Assembly: GCA_023662725.1 (NCBI GenBank) | Contig: JAMPIL010000001.1 | Span: 1-64,000, forward strand | Length of the DNA: 64,000 nucleotides | DNA from: Ruminococcus flavefaciens | Lineage (GTDB): Bacteria > Bacillota > Clostridia > Oscillospirales > Ruminococcaceae | Direction of reading: 5' to 3' | Shown: one piece after another, positions 38,526-46,735 of the stretch | Position numbering within the stretch: position 1 is the first letter of the stretch | Layout of the letters: each line of letters starts with the position of its first letter | Notes under the pieces: model-generated | What the model was told of the DNA's origin: nothing | The model's database searches: none | The model's input: only the letters and a program-made list of their open reading frames with translations | Made by a program: the position numbers and the translations under genes

Positions 38526-40231
38526 TTTATTTTACCCTCCTTAATCAATTCGTTTAAATATTGTTGTGCTTCATCAATACTTGAATCGTATTTTCCAGGA
38601 AATTTTGATTTAATATCAGCAACATCCATATCAAACGCTTCTTGAAATTTTCCGTTTTTAATTAGTTCATTTTGTTTTGCACGATATTTTTTAGCTGCTG
38701 CACCTCTGCCATAACTAGCAGTTTGAGTATGGTCACCATTCTCCATTGATATAGCTGGACCATTAACTTTATCCTTATTACCACTTTTAACAGTTCCTAT
38801 TTTATCTTTCAAATCATTTGGATAAGCATCATCTGCTGGTATATGATGTGCATCACATTGTTCTCTTTTACTCTTTCCCTTATTTCCAGCTTTGTTTTTT
38901 TCCTTAACGTCTTTATAAGAACCACCACACTCCGCATTATGCACCCAAATAGCACAATCGCCAACGAAGTAAGTATGGAGATCCTCCACCTGAAAATTAT
39001 ACACTGAAACAGGCTCTTCTGTCAATTCAATATGATAATCTTCAACAATTAAGTCCTCACCATTTACGCTGATAAGCTTATCTCCAACAAGCAAATTGCC
39101 TGCATCAATAAAACCTCTGCCTTGCACATAGAACGGATGATTATCGGTTGTAACTATTTCTTCACCATTGATAGTAATATGTACAAGCTTGTCTACTTGC
39201 CGGACATAAGTCTCAAGAACAGTTTTCTCCGCAATTTCAAAAGTGTCCGGATCAGCTGCCATAATCTTGTCACCGACAACGATATCCTCGATTCGCTTAA
39301 AGCCGTCCAATGCAAGTACATATGTACCTGCAATAAAACAAGCCATTGTACTTGATGCTCCGCCGGTAAATGTTGCAATAACTCCAGTTGCTTCCTGGAA
39401 TCCATTATACAGCTTACTTTGATGAAGCTTGTCATTTAATGCTGTTAGAGGATTATCTGGGTCTATCATTCCCGCACACATTGCAAGCGTATCAAATCCG
39501 CCCATTACACTGGACATTCCTCCGCTAACTTTTGCAGTAATCTTAATCGCTTTTCCAAGCTTGCTCAAGCATGAAACAGACTTGCCAAATAACGCACCAG
39601 CACCGCCAATGCCTCCCATAATAGCTCCGCTTATCGCACCTGAAAAAGCACCTTCTTCAAAACCATCAAGGAACGATCCCCCAGACAGTACACTGGAGAT
39701 TCCGCCCATTAAACCACCTGAACCAGCACCCATCAATGCACCAATCGCAGCAGCACCAAGAATACCGCCCACACCTGTACATATCAGGGCAATAGCAGCA
39801 ATGCAGATAACAACTGTAACAATCAGCTTCCAATGTTCTTTACAAAATTCACCAACTTTTTTCAGACCATCACAGAATTTTTCCCAATCGGATTTTTCGC
39901 ATTCTGGTTTCAGGTAAGAATATTCTTTGTAGAAATCATCTTTTGCTTTTGATACAGCATTAGCTGCGGAATTATCTCGTTTGATCGTAAGATCTATGAA
40001 AGCATTTACTTCCTTTTGTGTTGCCTCCAAATCTGCAATCTGCTGTTCCTGCGTCTGAGAAGATGAGGAAATGCTGCTGACAACATTATCACAAACACTG
40101 CTATTGATTCCAAGAATTTTAGATTTTAATGCAGATAAATCAACGCAAAAATCACTGACTGCATTTTTAGCTTGCTGTATGTAATTTGACATACTATTGA
40201 TCTTATCTTTATACAGCTCAATTGTTGCCAT
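38522..40231 (-). CDS. T7-type polymorphic toxin with Hint domain and HNH-like tip
   Basis: The protein has 569 residues. The N-terminus (MATIELYKDKINSMSNYIQQ) is nearly identical to the toxin at 16147, so the two share the secretion region. A hydrophobic glycine/alanine-rich segment is at about 135-235. The Hint domain (38936-39340) runs from CFIAGT to VHN. The tip has CDAHHIPADDAY, ISMENGDHTQTASYGR and KYDSSIDEAQQYLNELI, a His-rich HNH/His-Me-finger nuclease pattern. It lies 18 bases below a coiled-coil gene and overlaps its likely immunity gene. Hint cleavage would free the tip after export. Confidence 0.83.
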   Translation of the reverse strand: MATIELYKDKINSMSNYIQQAKNAVSDFCVDLSALKSKILGINSSVCDNVVSSISSSSQTQEQQIADLEATQKEVNAFIDLTIKRDNSAANAVSKAKDDFYKEYSYLKPECEKSDWEKFCDGLKKVGEFCKEHWKLIVTVVICIAAIALICTGVGGILGAAAIGALMGAGSGGLMGGISSVLSGGSFLDGFEEGAFSGAISGAIMGGIGGAGALFGKSVSCLSKLGKAIKITAKVSGGMSSVMGGFDTLAMCAGMIDPDNPLTALNDKLHQSKLYNGFQEATGVIATFTGGASSTMACFIAGTYVLALDGFKRIEDIVVGDKIMAADPDTFEIAEKTVLETYVRQVDKLVHITINGEEIVTTDNHPFYVQGRGFIDAGNLLVGDKLISVNGEDLIVEDYHIELTEEPVSVYNFQVEDLHTYFVGDCAIWVHNAECGGSYKDVKEKNKAGNKGKSKREQCDAHHIPADDAYPNDLKDKIGTVKSGNKDKVNGPAISMENGDHTQTASYGRGAAAKKYRAKQNELIKNGKFQEAFDMDVADIKSKFPGKYDSSIDEAQQYLNELIKEGKIK

Positions 40232-40249
40232 TTCGTCATCTCTTTTCTT

Positions 40250-40819
40250 TTATGCTTGCTGAATTATTTTTTCATAATATGCCATATTTACAAGTGCTGT
40301 TTGCTTACTTGATTCATACTGGTCAATCATATATTGCGCATTGCGAATCTCCATATCAATTTCCTGAATCTGAGAGTTTATCATTTGTAATTCTTGATTC
40401 AATGCTTCAATCATTTGAGAAACAGAAGATTTTCCTGAACTTATGAAATCAAATACTTCTGTTAACTTAGAATTCGCCTTTGTAGCATTTTCTCCAAATG
40501 CTTCTTCTAGATTGAAAGCGTTTACTGTACTGGAACTTACCATGGTGCTGAAATTAGTTGCAGCTTCCTGAACTTTACTATTAATTTTGGTTAGATGTGA
40601 GAAAAGTCCATCTCTATTTCCAGTAGTATTACTAATTGAATCATATAATTCCTGATTTCTCTGTATTTCATTTTGTTTTTCATCCGCCAAAACATTTTTA
40701 TTCTGTCGGTCACACTGTAATTCACCTATTCTATTTTGATAGGTTTGGATATAACTACAGTATTCATAGTAATTGCGTTGTTCCATGTTATAGTACTCGA
40801 CAGCTTCTTCCGGTGTCAT
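40250..40819 (-). CDS. Coiled-coil partner protein of T7 toxin
   Basis: The 189-residue protein is almost all helical: MTPEEAVEYYNMEQRNYYEY, IQTYQNRIGELQCDRQNKNV, then a long coiled coil ending YDQYESSK-like and YYEKIIQQA. It resembles the DUF5082/Lap class of small helical proteins encoded before LXG toxins, which bind the toxin N-terminus and help target it. Position directly before the toxin gene supports this; the family match is approximate. Confidence 0.7.
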   Translation of the reverse strand: MTPEEAVEYYNMEQRNYYEYCSYIQTYQNRIGELQCDRQNKNVLADEKQNEIQRNQELYDSISNTTGNRDGLFSHLTKINSKVQEAATNFSTMVSSSTVNAFNLEEAFGENATKANSKLTEVFDFISSGKSSVSQMIEALNQELQMINSQIQEIDMEIRNAQYMIDQYESSKQTALVNMAYYEKIIQQA

Positions 40820-41047
40820 TTTATCCCCCTTATAGGATTCTTTATTATATCGTAAAATTAAATAATAGAAATCAATGTATCATTCTTATCTATCATATAA
40901 ATTTTATTTATAAACATATTAAATTGCAAAATAATGATTTATATTCACAAATTGATAAATACGCACTTTTCAGCATACTTTTCTGATAACATGCAATCAA
41001 AATCAAGCATGCTAGAAAAGACGTATATATCACTTGTGAAAAAAATC

Positions 41048-41185
41048 TTACTTTTTCATCTGTTTTAAAGCAGCTGGCTCTTTTGGCTGATGAGTACCAC
41101 CAACTGAAACTTGTCCAGCAGCTTTATGAGCAGCATTCATAGCGAATGTTGTCACCTTCTGAGCCATTTTCTTTTTAAGATTCAT
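41048..41185 (-). CDS. agrD: AgrD-like autoinducer precursor, serine type
   Basis: A 45-residue peptide (MNLKKKMAQKVTTFAMNAAH, then KAAGQVSVGGTHQPKEPAAL, then KQMKK) starts after GGAGGAG and overlaps the end of agrB by 11 bases. The amphipathic leader, a small core and a Pro-rich acidic-type tail (HQPKEPAAL) match AgrD. Aligned to S. aureus AgrD, the five-residue ring would be S-V-G-G-T, with Ser in place of the usual Cys, giving a lactone as in S. intermedius AIP and enterococcal GBAP. There is no Cys anywhere in the peptide. Confidence 0.78.
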   Translation of the reverse strand: MNLKKKMAQKVTTFAMNAAHKAAGQVSVGGTHQPKEPAALKQMKK

Positions 41186-41774
41186 TATTACTCCTCCTTT
41201 CAGCTATAGTACCAATTGGCAAAAGTACAACAACCGACAAAAGTGTCAATGCCGTAATAATACCGTAATATGGTTTCCAAAGATATAAAAATACAGAAAC
41301 TGCAAAGTCTGCTATATAAATATACTTTGCAATTGTATGACATTGCTGTAATTGAACCTCAGTAACTGGTTTGTATTTATTTTCAACAGGACCTAAATAC
41401 CACACACCTAACCCGCTCCATAAAAGAATTAAAATAAGTATGCTGATATTAACCCAGTTTAAAAGTATTTGCCCTAATAGCAGTACCGAAACAAATATTC
41501 CACAAAACGTCAGATTACAACGTAAATATGTTGTACAATGATATCCACCAATGTAGTGACGAATAGTTGTAAATACAATCCCAAAAATTACAGCAGAAAT
41601 AACGCTTTTAAATACCAATCCTATTGCAAGCAACAAAACATAATTTACTATCGTTGAAAGCGTAATCTCAATTCCATAAGCACAAATCTCCTGAGACTCT
41701 GTTTTATTCAATTCAGCATTATTATGTTCTAATTTTTTCACTATCCACCATGCAACATTATGATACATAATCAA
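41175..41774 (-). CDS. agrB: AgrB-like peptide-processing membrane protease
   Basis: The 199-residue protein has several hydrophobic helices and the AgrB active-site block TTIRHYIGGYHCTTYLRCN (GGYH with the catalytic His; the Cys lies six or seven residues on). It cuts the AgrD tail and forms the ring at the membrane. The best starts are TTG at 41774 or ATG at 41768; neither has its own good site, but a 9-codon leader ends in TTGA overlapping the TTG. It lies upstream of agrD in one transcript from the promoter at 41856-41884. Confidence 0.85.
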   Translation of the reverse strand: MIMYHNVAWWIVKKLEHNNAELNKTESQEICAYGIEITLSTIVNYVLLLAIGLVFKSVISAVIFGIVFTTIRHYIGGYHCTTYLRCNLTFCGIFVSVLLLGQILLNWVNISILILILLWSGLGVWYLGPVENKYKPVTEVQLQQCHTIAKYIYIADFAVSVFLYLWKPYYGIITALTLLSVVVLLPIGTIAERRSNNES

Positions 41775-41800
41775 ATTGATGATAACACATAGTTAATCAT
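41771..41800 (-). CDS. Nine-residue leader ORF before agrB
   Basis: ATG at 41800 with AAAGGAATAG upstream encodes MINYVLSSI and stops at TGA overlapping the agrB TTG start (TTGA). The agrB start lacks its own site, so coupled translation through this leader is plausible. Confidence 0.4.
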   Translation of the reverse strand: MINYVLSSI

Positions 41801-41855
41801 CTATTCCTTTCACCTTTTTTCACTGAAGAAAATAATGCTATTTTTTACAATTTTC

Positions 41856-41884
41856 ATTGTATATCGATGAAATGTGAAAGTCAA
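41856..41884 (-). promoter_or_regulatory. agrBD promoter
   Basis: On the minus strand: -35 TTGACT (41879-41884), 17-base spacer, -10 TACAAT (41856-41861). The direct-repeat box lies directly upstream of the -35, as in AgrA-activated promoters. Confidence 0.75.
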
Positions 41885-41886
41885 TT

Positions 41887-41920
41887 ACTTTGGCACGAAC
41901 TCCCGTAACTTTGGCACGAA
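41887..41920. promoter_or_regulatory. Direct-repeat box, likely LytTR/AgrA site
   Basis: ACTTTGGCACGAA occurs twice (41887-41899, 41908-41920), start-to-start 21 bp, two helical turns, as expected for a LytTR dimer. It lies between the divergent agrBD and agrAC promoters. Confidence 0.75.
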
Positions 41921-41933
41921 AAAAATTTGTTAC

Positions 41934-41962
41934 TTGCACCTTATGTGAAAATTTGTTATAAT
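41934..41962 (+). promoter_or_regulatory. agrA-agrC promoter
   Basis: -35 TTGCAC (41934-41939), 17-base spacer, -10 TATAAT (41957-41962), followed by AAGGAGG before the start at 41982. Confidence 0.8.
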
Positions 41963-41981
41963 AAAAAAAGGAGGCGATAAA

Positions 41982-42710
41982 ATGCTCAGAGCAGCAATTT
42001 GTGATGATGAGAGCGTCATACTTTCCATGATGAAGTCCAGTATTGAAAAAACCTTTTTACAAGAGAAATTCGATTGCAGTATACAAGCTTTTTCTTCCGG
42101 TGAAGAATTATTGAAAAGTCATAAGGCTCAACCATACGATATTCTGTTTTTGGATATTTACATGACCGGATGCAGCGGATTCGATGTTGCCAAAACAGTC
42201 GGCAAGCTAACACCAAATACACTATTAATTTTTGTAACTTCACAAGATTCTATGGTATATAACAGCTTAGATTACAGACCATTCCAATTTGTAAGAAAAA
42301 ATCGGATTCAAAAAGATAATAGTGAACTTGTTATAGTTACAAGAAAGTTGATTAAATATTATCGTGAACATAAATCCATTACATTGTATTTAGGAGTGGG
42401 AGAAAACCGCTGCGTTTCTTTTCAAGAAATTTCATATCTAAAAAGCAGTCTGCATTACATAGAATATCATCTTACAAGTGGTGAAGTATTGCGTGTGCGT
42501 CAAAAAATTACTGATGCTGAAAAGGAACTTAATTCTTATGGATTCGCTAAAATTCATAGACAATATATCGTAAACCTAAATGCCATTGAACGTATCAGTA
42601 CAACGAATTCGTTTCTGCGTCTGCATTCTGGAAAAACACTGAATATCAGTAAAACATATTTGGATTCAGTAATGCATAAATACCAACAGCAAATGAGGAA
42701 TATGCCGTGA
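41982..42710 (+). CDS. agrA: LytTR response regulator (AgrA-like)
   Basis: The protein has 242 residues. A receiver domain (AAICDDES acidic pocket, DILFLDIYMTG with the phosphorylated Asp, IFVTSQDS, PFQFVRKN) is joined to a LytTR DNA-binding domain (ISYLKSSLHYIEYHL, FAKIHRQYIVNLNAIERIS, TLNISKTYLDSV). It is the AgrA of the local circuit and should bind the direct-repeat box in its own upstream region, activating agrBD. It overlaps the kinase gene by four bases (ATGCCGTGA region). Confidence 0.88.
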   Translation: MLRAAICDDESVILSMMKSSIEKTFLQEKFDCSIQAFSSGEELLKSHKAQPYDILFLDIYMTGCSGFDVAKTVGKLTPNTLLIFVTSQDSMVYNSLDYRPFQFVRKNRIQKDNSELVIVTRKLIKYYREHKSITLYLGVGENRCVSFQEISYLKSSLHYIEYHLTSGEVLRVRQKITDAEKELNSYGFAKIHRQYIVNLNAIERISTTNSFLRLHSGKTLNISKTYLDSVMHKYQQQMRNMP

Positions 42711-44062
42711 TAAATATCTTTTGGAACATTTTTGAATTAGCTGTCAATATTTTTGAAGCAGCAAATGTTATGTACTTTATATGTACATTTCTTAATGGTA
42801 ATATTCGTCATAAAGGAGAATATAGATATTGGATCATCGGAAGTTTAATATATGCTACAACTACAACAGTTTTAAACACTATTTTAGACTATGAAGGTAT
42901 TTTATTATCTATATATGTTGTCATAGCATTCCTGTATTCACTATTATTTTTAAATGGTACTATTTTACAAAAGCTTTTCATATCTGTTTTTCAATTAGCT
43001 TGTCTTATGCTAGTATCTACTATTATCACGAATTTAGTAACATCTGCTATCAAAGCACCTTTGACTCAGGTCTATTCCGAATCAGGTTGGATCAGACTGT
43101 TAACGGTTATTCTGGTGCAAATAACAGATTTTTATCTATTTCAAATTTTGATACGAATATTCAGAAATAAAGATATTCATCTCAGAAAAACAGAATGGAT
43201 TCTGCTTTTAAGTATCTTTTTGTTATCAACTACCATCATTGTTTTAATTCAACTTGTGCAGTTGAAAAATAATCTTACAACAAGCACAAGAATACTTTTA
43301 CTGTTTGCAGATGTTTGTATTGTTATTATTAATATAATTACAATCAAAATAATTACGCTTCTTAACCAACAGTATCAAACCAAAATGGAAAATGAACTTC
43401 TTCATACTAAACTTCAATATCAGACTCAATATACTACAGCAGTACAGCAACAAGAGGAATCTGTTAAAAAGCAGCGGCATGATATAAAAAACAGCATGAC
43501 AGTACTACATAAACTTGCAGAGCAAGAAGATATTAACGGAATAAGAAAATACATACAGCAATATATAGAGCACTACCACACTGACATTGCTTTTGTTCAT
43601 ACAAATCATGCTATAGTAGATGCAATTATCAATACAAAACTGAGCTACGCCAATGAAATGGGTATAAATACAGTATGTTTAATTGACAGTAATCTTCCGA
43701 AAATTTCAGATACGGATTATTGTTCTTTGCTTGGAAACATGCTGGATAATGCAATTGAAGCATCACAAAATAATAAAGAATCTCCAGAAATTATATTGGA
43801 AATGGTAAGTACAAATACACAATTGCGTATTCGTGTTAAAAATAAGATACAAAAAAGCATTTTAAATACGAATCCGTATCTTCGTACAACCAAATCCGTT
43901 CCTAAAAAACATGGTTATGGCATATCAATTTTAAAAGAAATAGCTGCAAGATATGATGGCTCTACTGATTTTTTTGAAGAGGATTCATACTTCATAGCAC
44001 AAATTGTTTTATATACTATAACAGAAAAAACAAGTGATTTAAAAGAACATGTTTACAAATAA
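42707..44062 (+). CDS. agrC: GHKL sensor histidine kinase (AgrC-like)
   Basis: The 451-residue protein has about six membrane helices over residues 1-215, then a cytoplasmic helix with the His box KKQRHDIKNSM, the N box LLGNMLDNAIEASQN and the G box KKHGYGISILKEIA of the HPK10/GHKL ATPase. The start (GTG) overlaps the regulator stop. It should sense the cyclic peptide made by AgrBD. A strong terminator follows. Confidence 0.88.
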   Translation: MINIFWNIFELAVNIFEAANVMYFICTFLNGNIRHKGEYRYWIIGSLIYATTTTVLNTILDYEGILLSIYVVIAFLYSLLFLNGTILQKLFISVFQLACLMLVSTIITNLVTSAIKAPLTQVYSESGWIRLLTVILVQITDFYLFQILIRIFRNKDIHLRKTEWILLLSIFLLSTTIIVLIQLVQLKNNLTTSTRILLLFADVCIVIINIITIKIITLLNQQYQTKMENELLHTKLQYQTQYTTAVQQQEESVKKQRHDIKNSMTVLHKLAEQEDINGIRKYIQQYIEHYHTDIAFVHTNHAIVDAIINTKLSYANEMGINTVCLIDSNLPKISDTDYCSLLGNMLDNAIEASQNNKESPEIILEMVSTNTQLRIRVKNKIQKSILNTNPYLRTTKSVPKKHGYGISILKEIAARYDGSTDFFEEDSYFIAQIVLYTITEKTSDLKEHVYK

Positions 44063-44109
44063 AAGCGAAAAACAGAATACTTTCAATATATCGCATTTTA
44101 AAAGTCTAA

Positions 44110-44154
44110 AGCATAACCTTCGGCATGTAAGGCCGAAGGTTATGCTCTTTTTTT
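44110..44154 (+). terminator. Strong terminator after agrC
   Basis: A 15-bp perfect stem (AGCATAACCTTCGGC / GCCGAAGGTTATGCT), a 7-base loop and a T run. Confidence 0.92.
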
Positions 44155-44286
44155 ATATCCTCAGCTTTTGTTCACGAAAAGTTTACAAATCCCACCTTCC
44201 GATTTTGCCCCCTTAATTTGTCTTAATATTTCTAGGAGGGCAAATAAGGCTCATTCTCAAAACTGAATATGGAGGGAGGAAAAGCT

Positions 44287-44712
44287 ATGTCTAATCCCTC
44301 GCATAACGATAGAATGGAACTTGAGATTTTCGATAGTTTCAGTAAAACAGTGATGGGAAATACAGGCAGAAATATAGCCTCTGCTTCTAAAATCATAAAG
44401 ACAAACGAAACTGTCAGTACAGATACGGTGCAGTACATACTGGAAACACAGGGTGAAAGAGAAATTTATCCGTCTGAACATATTATCAATGACGGCAACG
44501 GTCACAGCTGTGTTGTTACAACAGAATGGCTGTATCAGGCAATGATCCTGCTGACAGCAAAACAGAAGGAAGTGATAATTTTGGAATTCTGGTACGGAAT
44601 GTCTGTTTTTGAAATTTCCGAAGCGCTGCATATTTCCAAACGTTCCGTATTTGAAAGGAAAAGAAACGCATTTACAAACATCAGAAATTACTATGAAAGG
44701 AATCAAAAATAA
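44287..44712 (+). CDS. Sigma-70-like regulator, second copy
   Basis: The 141-residue protein starts MSNPSHNDRMELEIFDSF at 44287 (GGAGGGAGG upstream). It has a region-4 helix-turn-helix (LTAKQKEVIILEFWYGMSVF, EISEALHISKRSVFERKRNA). It is paralogous to 1186-1623, though the two are clearly diverged. It is followed by the same HTH_16 and DUF3825 genes, with one-base or four-base overlaps. It probably controls genes of the adjoining mobile element. Confidence 0.77.
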   Translation: MSNPSHNDRMELEIFDSFSKTVMGNTGRNIASASKIIKTNETVSTDTVQYILETQGEREIYPSEHIINDGNGHSCVVTTEWLYQAMILLTAKQKEVIILEFWYGMSVFEISEALHISKRSVFERKRNAFTNIRNYYERNQK

Positions 44713-44930
44713 TGGAACTTGATTATAACACTGTGCGCCGTGCCATCAAAGGCGACCGTAATGCGCAGACCAAACTTCTGAACCACTATGACGGTTACAT
44801 AAACGCCTTGTCAACTGTTATTGAAGTCAGACCTGACGGTACAGAACGCCGCTATGTAGACGAGGATATGAAAGCAGAGATACAGACAAAGTATCTTGAG
44901 GCACTTCCCAAGTGCAGGGTGATAAAATGA
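44712..44930 (+). CDS. HTH_16-type helix-turn-helix protein, second copy
   Basis: The 72-residue protein (MELDYNTVRRAIKGDRNAQT, LLNHYDGYINALSTV, YVDEDMKAEIQTKYLEALPK) matches the Tn916-type HTH_16 family. It is shorter at the C-terminus than the copy at 969-1217. It starts on the last base of the sigma gene and overlaps the DUF3825 start. Confidence 0.75.
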   Translation: MELDYNTVRRAIKGDRNAQTKLLNHYDGYINALSTVIEVRPDGTERRYVDEDMKAEIQTKYLEALPKCRVIK

Positions 44931-45735
44931 TACCGACAGATTTGTTTGAATTTGCCTACGTACCAGACTGGTACGGGCAATTGGACGAGCTCGCTGCAAT
45001 GGTACTGCCTGAATCATGGCGATTTAAAAAATTGACAGCAGCAACCCAAAATACAGATACGCCTATATTAGAGCGATATGTCAATATGATATTTCGTAAG
45101 CAAAGCATTGATTACAATACAGAATCTGATTCGGACAAGGCAGCAAGATTTTTTCACATTGAAAACGAGTATGCCTGCTTTCATACAGGACTGTATAATC
45201 ATCGATACAAGGCGATTTACGATGCTTTGAACGCAATAAAAAACTTGATACCACATTTAAATGGTATTTTCGTGGATTTTGCGATGAAGTGTCTCCACGA
45301 ATGAAATACATCGAACCGCTGCCGGAACGTCCGAGTTATCCGACAATACAGAATGGTATTAACTTTAATCCGGAATGGTCCATCAGAGTGAATGTGGAAC
45401 ATATCTTAGGTGATGAAGAAAACTTTGAACGCATTCCGGCTAAAATCCGAAAGGCTAAGAATCTGCCGCTTCTTCTTGAAACAGCAGTAGAGCTTGCAAG
45501 AAGAAAAGCCGTGATAGAACCCGGACTTGTTGTTCCGCAAGGCTATCAGAATAAATTACAGCACTTGATTCCAATTTATCTGACCAATATGAAGAAACCC
45601 GACCTTGCCATGACGCTTTCCGTTATGGACGGTTATTATCTTGGAAACACCTGTCTGACGCTTGAAATGGCATATTTGAATGCAAGAATGATTGCACGTC
45701 CGACAGCCGGATGGCTGACAGACTTAGTAAAATAA
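44927..45735 (+). pseudogene. DUF3825 protein, second copy, one-base frameshift
   Basis: It begins MIPTDLFEFAYVPDWYGQLD. The frame is correct up to HRYKAIYD near 45220, then one G is missing (family: I-[YF]-G-C-F-E-R-N; here TACGATGC...). The continuation FERNKKLDTTFKWYFRGFCD lies one frame over and runs intact to the stop at 45735. Both halves match the copy at 160-972 closely. A one-base deletion or a sequencing error at GG explains it. Confidence 0.8.
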
Positions 45736-45755
45736 TCACTACATATAAAATCAGA

Positions 45756-45800
45756 GAGTCCGACAAGCTGCACTGAGTTTGTAGCTTGCCGGACTTTTTT
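45756..45800 (+). terminator. Terminator after the DUF3825 copy
   Basis: Stem AGTCCG(A)CAAGCT / AGCTTG(C)CGGACT and a TTTTTT run. Confidence 0.8.
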
Positions 45801-45953
45801 ATTTTAGAAAATCGTTAATATAAGCGTGGATTTGGAGTCTAAAATTTATAAATGTGAATTTTTTGTGAACTTTTCTTATTTAGGAAATGGGCTTTCCTAT
45901 ATAGGTTGTACAATTAAATGTAGGAAATATACAACGAAGGGAGGGGAAAAGCT

Positions 45954-46049
45954 GTGAATGCAGTCGAACGCAGAGAAGAAATCATGCGTATTTTAATTAT
46001 AAGACGTCATGAACCTATGCAGGTTCTTTCTCACTTTGCAGGACTTTGA
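45954..46049 (+). pseudogene. N-terminal stub of an HTH regulator
   Basis: GTG at 45954 after GGGAGGGG encodes MNAVERREEIMRILIIRRHE and about 11 more residues, then stops. This is the first part of an HTH_11/WYL-type regulator helix. The rest is missing because of a deletion that joins it to the next phage gene in another frame. Confidence 0.6.
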
Positions 46050-46725
46050 TCTTGCCAATGTTATGAGCGAGGAAATGGACGGTCTTTCCGCTACTTTTGA
46101 GCGAATCAAGATACCGTCAGGCGGCGGAATCATGTTTGAGATTCCCGGCGATGATCCAGATGAACCGGAAACTGTCAAGGAATTTTCGGCAGTTATCCTC
46201 TATCAACATTCCCTGAATGCCTACTACAAAAACGATTATCAGGGCGGCTCGAATCCTCCCGACTGCGGCAGCTATGACGGTCACAACGGTGAGGGGGATC
46301 CCGGCGGCAACTGCGATGTTTGTCCGCTGAATCTGTATGGTTCAGGTAAAAACGGTGCGAAAGCCTGCAAAAACCGCCGCCGTCTGTATCTGCTCCGTGA
46401 GGGCGAGATTTTCCCTATGATTCTATCTCTGCCCACCGGTTCACTAAAGGCATTTACACGTTATTTAATGCGAGTGATTCCAAAGTACAAAAATTCCAAT
46501 GCTGTGGTGACCAAATTTACGCTGAAGAAAGCGTCGAGCAACACAGGCATCAACTATAGTCAGGCACAGTTTGCGGTGGAACGTGCCTTGTCGCCGAAGG
46601 AATATCAGCTTATCTCTGCTATGACGGAACAGGTCAAGGCACTCAGCAGAAGCGTTGGCTATGAAGCGGAGGATGCATTAAATGTTGACCCCGAAACAGG
46701 CGAAATCATCGAGCCGCTGAATTAA
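46009..46725 (+). CDS. Phage-type conserved protein, 5' end replaced
   Basis: Recognisable sequence starts at about 46036 (TLQDFDLANVMSEEMDGLSA) and includes FERIKIPSGGGIMFEIPGDD, FSAVILYQHSLNAYYK, CDVCPLN..G..KACKNRRRLYLLREGE and YSQAQFAVERALSPKEYQLI. The four Cys (PPDCGSY, CDVC, ACKN) suggest a metal or redox site. It is a common protein of Clostridia prophages next to DNA polymerase; its function is not known to me. The true N-terminus has been lost in the deletion that created the stub at 45954. Confidence 0.6.
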   Translation: MNLCRFFLTLQDFDLANVMSEEMDGLSATFERIKIPSGGGIMFEIPGDDPDEPETVKEFSAVILYQHSLNAYYKNDYQGGSNPPDCGSYDGHNGEGDPGGNCDVCPLNLYGSGKNGAKACKNRRRLYLLREGEIFPMILSLPTGSLKAFTRYLMRVIPKYKNSNAVVTKFTLKKASSNTGINYSQAQFAVERALSPKEYQLISAMTEQVKALSRSVGYEAEDALNVDPETGEIIEPLN

Positions 46726-46735
46726 GGAGAATGTT

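Noticed and set aside
41887-41920. A second copy of the AgrA-type box in front of the toxin or Esx genes
   Set aside because: I looked by eye upstream of 40819, 34965 and 17991 and saw no ACTTTGGCACGAA pair, so direct agr control of secretion is left as inference.
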